The notes under the pieces were generated by a model. It saw nothing but the letters and a program-made list of their open reading frames with translations, was not told the DNA's origin and did not search any database. A program made the position numbers and the translations under genes. A stretch of DNA of 64,000 bases from the NCBI GenBank assembly GCA_964013895.1, contig CAXGYF010000002.1:51070-115069 (forward strand), read 5' to 3'. This DNA is from MedAcidi-G1 sp002713545 (GTDB lineage Bacteria; Actinomycetota; Acidimicrobiia; Acidimicrobiales; MedAcidi-G1). Positions 60,662-64,000 of this stretch are shown piece after piece. Positions within the stretch are counted from its first letter, which is position 1. Every line of letters begins with the position of its first letter.

Positions 60662-61705
60662 ATGTTTATGAAAATTGATGGTGGCTTAGGAGCTGCATTC
60701 CCAACCTCGCTGGAAGGTGGATTCCAGCCAATTATTGATTCTGCTAAAGAACTTGAAGCTAAAGGCTACTCAGGGGCATGGACGGCAGAAACTAGCCATG
60801 ATCCGTTTTTTCCTCATATGATCGCCGCGGAACATACTGAAAAAATAGAGTTAGGAACTTCAATTGCTGTAGCTTTTGCTCGTAATCCAATGATTCTTGC
60901 CAATATTGGCTACGACCTTCAAAACTATAGTAAGGGTCGTTTTATTCTGGGGCTTGGAACTCAAATAAAACCGCACATAACTAAACGATTCTCAATGGAG
61001 TGGTCAAAGCCAGCAGCAAGAATGCGTGAAATGGTGGCTGCGATTAGAGCCATCTGGGACTCTTGGCAAGATGGCTCGAGGCTAGATTTTAGAGGTGACT
61101 TTTACACACATACTCTGATGTCACCTTTTTTCAATCCAGGTCCAAGTAATCACGGACATCCAAAGATTTTTATTTCTGCAGTCGGCCCTCTTATGTCTGA
61201 AGTTGCTGGAGAGGTTTGCGACGGGATTATTTGCCATGCTTTTAGCACCGAACGCTACTTGAAAGAGGTAACTCTTCCTGCTGTGCAACGTGGTTTAGAT
61301 AAATCAGGACGTAGTTTAGATTCTTTTGAAATTGTTGGGCCTGGTTTTGTTGTAACCGGAGGTGACGAGAAAGCGATAGATAATTCTGCAACAGCCATTC
61401 GGCAGCAAATAGCTTTCTATGCTTCAACACCTGCTTACCGTCCGGTTTTAGAATTGCACGGTTGGGGAGATGCCCAAGATGAGCTCAATAGAATGTCAAA
61501 AGAAGGGGCTTGGCAGGAAATGGGAACGCTCATAAATGACGAAATGTTAGAAACTTTTGCAGTTGTTGGAGAGCCTGAGAAAATTGCTCCCGGTGTACTT
61601 GAAAGATATGGAAGTGATGTTGACAGAATGGCTTTTTATAGCCTCGGTTCAAACGGTGATTCTTCTATGTGGGATCAAATAGCTTCTGACCTTTTAGCCG
61701 GTTGA
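60662..61705 (+). CDS. Luciferase-like F420-dependent oxidoreductase
   Basis: A 347-residue LLM-class enzyme. GYSGAWTAETSHDPFFPHMIAAEHT, LGTSIAVAFARNPMILANIG and GRFILGLGTQIKPHITKRFS are typical of the F420-dependent TIGR03617-like branch of actinobacteria. The substrate is unknown. Two in-frame ATG codons (60662 and 60668) are possible starts. It is divergent from the Fur-family gene and may be controlled by it. Confidence 0.88.
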   Translation: MFMKIDGGLGAAFPTSLEGGFQPIIDSAKELEAKGYSGAWTAETSHDPFFPHMIAAEHTEKIELGTSIAVAFARNPMILANIGYDLQNYSKGRFILGLGTQIKPHITKRFSMEWSKPAARMREMVAAIRAIWDSWQDGSRLDFRGDFYTHTLMSPFFNPGPSNHGHPKIFISAVGPLMSEVAGEVCDGIICHAFSTERYLKEVTLPAVQRGLDKSGRSLDSFEIVGPGFVVTGGDEKAIDNSATAIRQQIAFYASTPAYRPVLELHGWGDAQDELNRMSKEGAWQEMGTLINDEMLETFAVVGEPEKIAPGVLERYGSDVDRMAFYSLGSNGDSSMWDQIASDLLAG

Positions 61706-61764
61706 AGAAAATATTCATTATTTAATCAACGAACTAACACCTCATGTAGAGGTAGTTTGGAGAT

Positions 61765-63426
61765 ATGGCAGAAGATACTCAAATCCCCGAATTTGAATAC
61801 ACAGATCTTCTCCCCCTTTTAAGCGACCCCTACGAAGAAATCGAATTTAATCATTTAGGGAACTCAGGGGTCTCTGAAATAGAAGGGCCTGAGGGTAAAA
61901 AATTTCTTAAGGTAGAAGAAGAAGCTTTACGGCTAATTACCTCGACGGCCATGCGGGATATAGCACACTTATTTCGTTCAGGACATTTATCCCAGCTGGC
62001 TGACATATTAGAAGATCCGGAAGCTTCAGAAAATGACCGTTTCGTCGCATTGGAACTACTGCATAATGCCAATATTGCTGCTGGGGGTGTCCTGCCGTCT
62101 TGTCAAGATACAGGGACTGCTCTGATCATGGCTAAGAAAGGTCAGCAAGTTTTAACTGATGCAGACGATAAACAGTCCATTTCCAGAGGTGTCTATGACA
62201 CCTACACAACTTCGAGCCTTCGTTATTCTCAAATGGCGCCCATAGATATGTTTACTGAAAAAAACACTGGAACAAATTTACCTGCGCAGGTTGAAATTGA
62301 AGCTGTTTCGGGCGACGAGTACAAGTTTCTTTTTATGGCAAAAGGTGGGGGTTCAGCGAACAAAAGTTTTCTTTTTCAAGAAACCAGAGCCCTTCTAGAA
62401 CCTGAGCGTTTAATTAGTTTTCTAGATGAAAAGTTAAGAACTCTAGGTACCGCTGCATGTCCCCCATATCATCTTTCTGTCGTAATCGGAGGAACGTCTG
62501 CAGAGTACAACCTGAAAGTAGCCAAATACGCTTCTGCTCGCTATTTGGATCATCTACCCACTAAGGGAAGTGAAAGCGGTCATGGATTTCGTGACCTTGA
62601 CTGGGAAGACAGAATCCTAGATTTAACTAGAGAATTTGGTATCGGCGCTCAATTCGGTGGTAAGTACTTTTGCCACGATGTAAGGGTTATTCGACTTCCG
62701 CGCCATGCAGCTTCAAATCCTGTGGGAGTAGCAGTTTCATGTTCAGCAGACAGACAGGCGTTAGGAAAAATAACTTCTGAAGGCATCTTTTTGGAGAAAC
62801 TCGAGGAAGATCCAGCTCGTTTTCTACCCGAAACGCTCGAAGACGAACTTTCAGGGGAAGTTGTTCCAATCAACTTAAACAAATCGATGAACGAAATAAG
62901 ATCCGAACTAAGCAAGTATCCAGTTAAGACACGTCTAGCTTTAACCGGCACTTTAGTGGTAGCTAGAGACGTAGCTCATGCTGCAATTGCTAAACGCATA
63001 GATGCTGGTGAACCTATGCCTGACTACCTAATAAATCACCCCGTCTACTACGCGGGTCCTGCAAAAACACCTGAAGGTTACGCCTCAGGTTCATTCGGTC
63101 CAACCACTGCAGGGCGCATGGATATATACGTAGAAAAATTCCAGTCCGCAGGAGCCAGCCTGATAATGCTTGCAAAAGGCAATCGGTCAAAACAAGTCTC
63201 TGATTCCTGTTCTCAGTATGGCGGTTTCTATCTCGGTTCTATAGGAGGACCCGCCGCACGTTTGACAACTGAGTCAATTCGCAAAGTTGAAGTTATTGAC
63301 TATCCAGAACTGGGTATGGAAGCAGTATGGAAGATTGAGGTTGAGAACTTCCCTGCTTTTATTGTTATGGATGACAAAGGTGGGGATTTCTTTTCAGAAG
63401 TTTCAACCCCTGTGAAGCTCAGCTAG
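61765..63426 (+). CDS. Class I fumarate hydratase ([4Fe-4S])
   Basis: A 553-residue iron-sulfur fumarase, interconverting fumarate and malate. Three cluster cysteines are visible at the expected spacing: Cys113 (LPSCQDTGTAL), Cys232 (ACPPYHLSVV) and Cys326 (AVSCSADRQ). FGGKYFCHDVRVIRLPRHAA and the C-terminal GSFGPTTAGRMD contribute to the substrate site. The length fits the single-chain class I form. TTGGAGAT precedes the ATG, and a small ACCTC/GAGGT dyad lies just upstream (61739-61753). Confidence 0.96.
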   Translation: MAEDTQIPEFEYTDLLPLLSDPYEEIEFNHLGNSGVSEIEGPEGKKFLKVEEEALRLITSTAMRDIAHLFRSGHLSQLADILEDPEASENDRFVALELLHNANIAAGGVLPSCQDTGTALIMAKKGQQVLTDADDKQSISRGVYDTYTTSSLRYSQMAPIDMFTEKNTGTNLPAQVEIEAVSGDEYKFLFMAKGGGSANKSFLFQETRALLEPERLISFLDEKLRTLGTAACPPYHLSVVIGGTSAEYNLKVAKYASARYLDHLPTKGSESGHGFRDLDWEDRILDLTREFGIGAQFGGKYFCHDVRVIRLPRHAASNPVGVAVSCSADRQALGKITSEGIFLEKLEEDPARFLPETLEDELSGEVVPINLNKSMNEIRSELSKYPVKTRLALTGTLVVARDVAHAAIAKRIDAGEPMPDYLINHPVYYAGPAKTPEGYASGSFGPTTAGRMDIYVEKFQSAGASLIMLAKGNRSKQVSDSCSQYGGFYLGSIGGPAARLTTESIRKVEVIDYPELGMEAVWKIEVENFPAFIVMDDKGGDFFSEVSTPVKLS

Positions 63427-64000
63427 GTAGGTTCGAGAACCAAGAACTCAATGCAGTGCCAATCTCATCGGGAGAATCTTCCTGAATAAAGTGGTTGCCT
63501 GCCACAGTGATTTCTGTTTGATTTTTCCATTGACGGCAAAAATCTCTTTGTTTGCCTTGAAGTATCGCTCCCGGTTCTGCATTAATAAATAATTTTGGAA
63601 ATGACGCATCTGACATGAATTCCGCGTAAGCAGTAACTATTTCTGTGACATCTTCTGGAAATCCTTCAATTGGAATTTCACGTGGCCATGTAAGGGTGGG
63701 TCTACGTGATTCACCAGATTGAGAAAAAGGACGGCGGTATTCAGCCATCTCTTCTTCTTCTAAGTCTCTTAATATGGCTGCCGGCAACACGCCTTCAACG
63801 AACAAGTTTTTTTCAAGAGCCATATCCTCTCCTGATTCTGAACGGAAACCTTGAAAAATACCGCGCGCATTTTCTGGCCAGTCGTCCCATGATTCGAAAG
63901 GTTTTACGATCGCTTCCATGTAACATATTCCCTTTACTGAATCAGGGTTTTGCATAGCCCAATCAAAACCTAAGGCAGAACCCCAATCATGGATGACAAA
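63419..64000 (-). CDS. Haloalkane dehalogenase, LinB-like (N-terminus cut by window edge)
   Basis: About 193 C-terminal residues are visible. The frame enters at the window edge as FVIHDWGSALGFDWAMQNPD, in which the Asp of HDWG is the nucleophile. ICYMEAIVKP carries the catalytic-acid Glu, and VAGNHFIQEDSPDEIG the His. RDLEEEEMAEYRRPF, KLFINAEPGAIL and NQTEITVAG closely resemble my recollection of LinB from Sphingobium and the related mycobacterial DmbA. It would hydrolyse a carbon-halogen bond to an alcohol and halide. The stop overlaps the fumarase stop by eight bases. Confidence 0.9.
   Translation of the reverse strand, partial: FVIHDWGSALGFDWAMQNPDSVKGICYMEAIVKPFESWDDWPENARGIFQGFRSESGEDMALEKNLFVEGVLPAAILRDLEEEEMAEYRRPFSQSGESRRPTLTWPREIPIEGFPEDVTEIVTAYAEFMSDASFPKLFINAEPGAILQGKQRDFCRQWKNQTEITVAGNHFIQEDSPDEIGTALSSWFSNLPS

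Overview
The window reads as a chromosomal segment of an uncultured, probably marine, actinobacterium, most likely of the class Acidimicrobiia. This is inferred from gene content and order, not from a marker-gene tree. The block argS-lysA-hom-thrC-(thrB position)-rho-rpmE-prfA-prmC-sua5 is the actinobacterial arrangement. The window also carries mycothiol-linked folds (two MDMPI-type proteins and an Rv2466c-like protein), F420-linked enzymes (two luciferase-like proteins and an FrhB-type protein), a PAC2 protein, a PdtaS-like kinase, DUF3107, and the MSMEG_4193/DUF3090/SCO1664 trio. The DNA leans AT-rich for an actinobacterium. Gene density is very high: no gap exceeds about 250 bases and many stops and starts overlap. 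I see no prophage, insertion sequence, CRISPR array or rRNA.

Layout. 1-7.7 kb: a truncated NUDT19-like Nudix hydrolase, a SulP permease without a STAS domain, a leftward overlapping operon (MFS transporter, sulfatase, isochorismatase-fold protein), then rightward PAC2 and MDMPI genes. 7.7-18.6 kb: acyl-CoA and aromatic-type catabolism (SCP-x-like thiolase, a ketoacyl-synthase/OB-fold fusion, a CaiB-type CoA transferase, a Rieske oxygenase, an acyl-CoA ligase), plus MsrA, thiol-related proteins, and a luciferase-like monooxygenase coupled to a TetR regulator. 18.6-33.1 kb: a leftward housekeeping run argS, lysA, hom, thrC, an ApgM-like protein in the thrB slot, rho, rpmE (type B), an unknown 329-residue protein, prfA, prmC, sua5, rpiB and an FMN 2-hydroxyacid oxidase.

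33.2-41.4 kb: a small beta-rich protein, an EamA permease, a PhnD-PhnC-PhnE-PhnE importer, a ROK kinase, a dienelactone hydrolase, tRNA-Arg(CCG) and an FrhB-like iron-sulfur protein. 41.4-52.1 kb: a lipoprotein, UDGb, the actinobacterial trio, ETF subunits, a lipid kinase, a glycerophosphodiesterase, a PdtaS-like kinase, DUF3107, Mrp, a SufR-like regulator and a SixA-like phosphatase. 52.1-58.7 kb: a complete System I cytochrome c maturation operon, ccmA-B-C-D-E-F-G-H(I), including a 52-codon ccmD that is easy to miss. 58.8-64 kb: a septum-formation-domain lipoprotein, a Nudix hydrolase, a Fur-family regulator, a luciferase-like oxidoreductase, class I fumarase and a truncated LinB-like haloalkane dehalogenase.

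The points most worth a second look are: the ApgM-like enzyme replacing ThrB; overlapping mutually exclusive dyads in the apparent rho leader; System I Ccm in an actinobacterium; the isochorismatase-fold protein with all three triad positions altered inside a sulfatase operon; the Cys-less synthase/OB-fold fusion beside a thiolase; the LinB-like dehalogenase; and several perfect inverted repeats in short intergenic spaces. I found no single locus that I can defend as a wholly new system.
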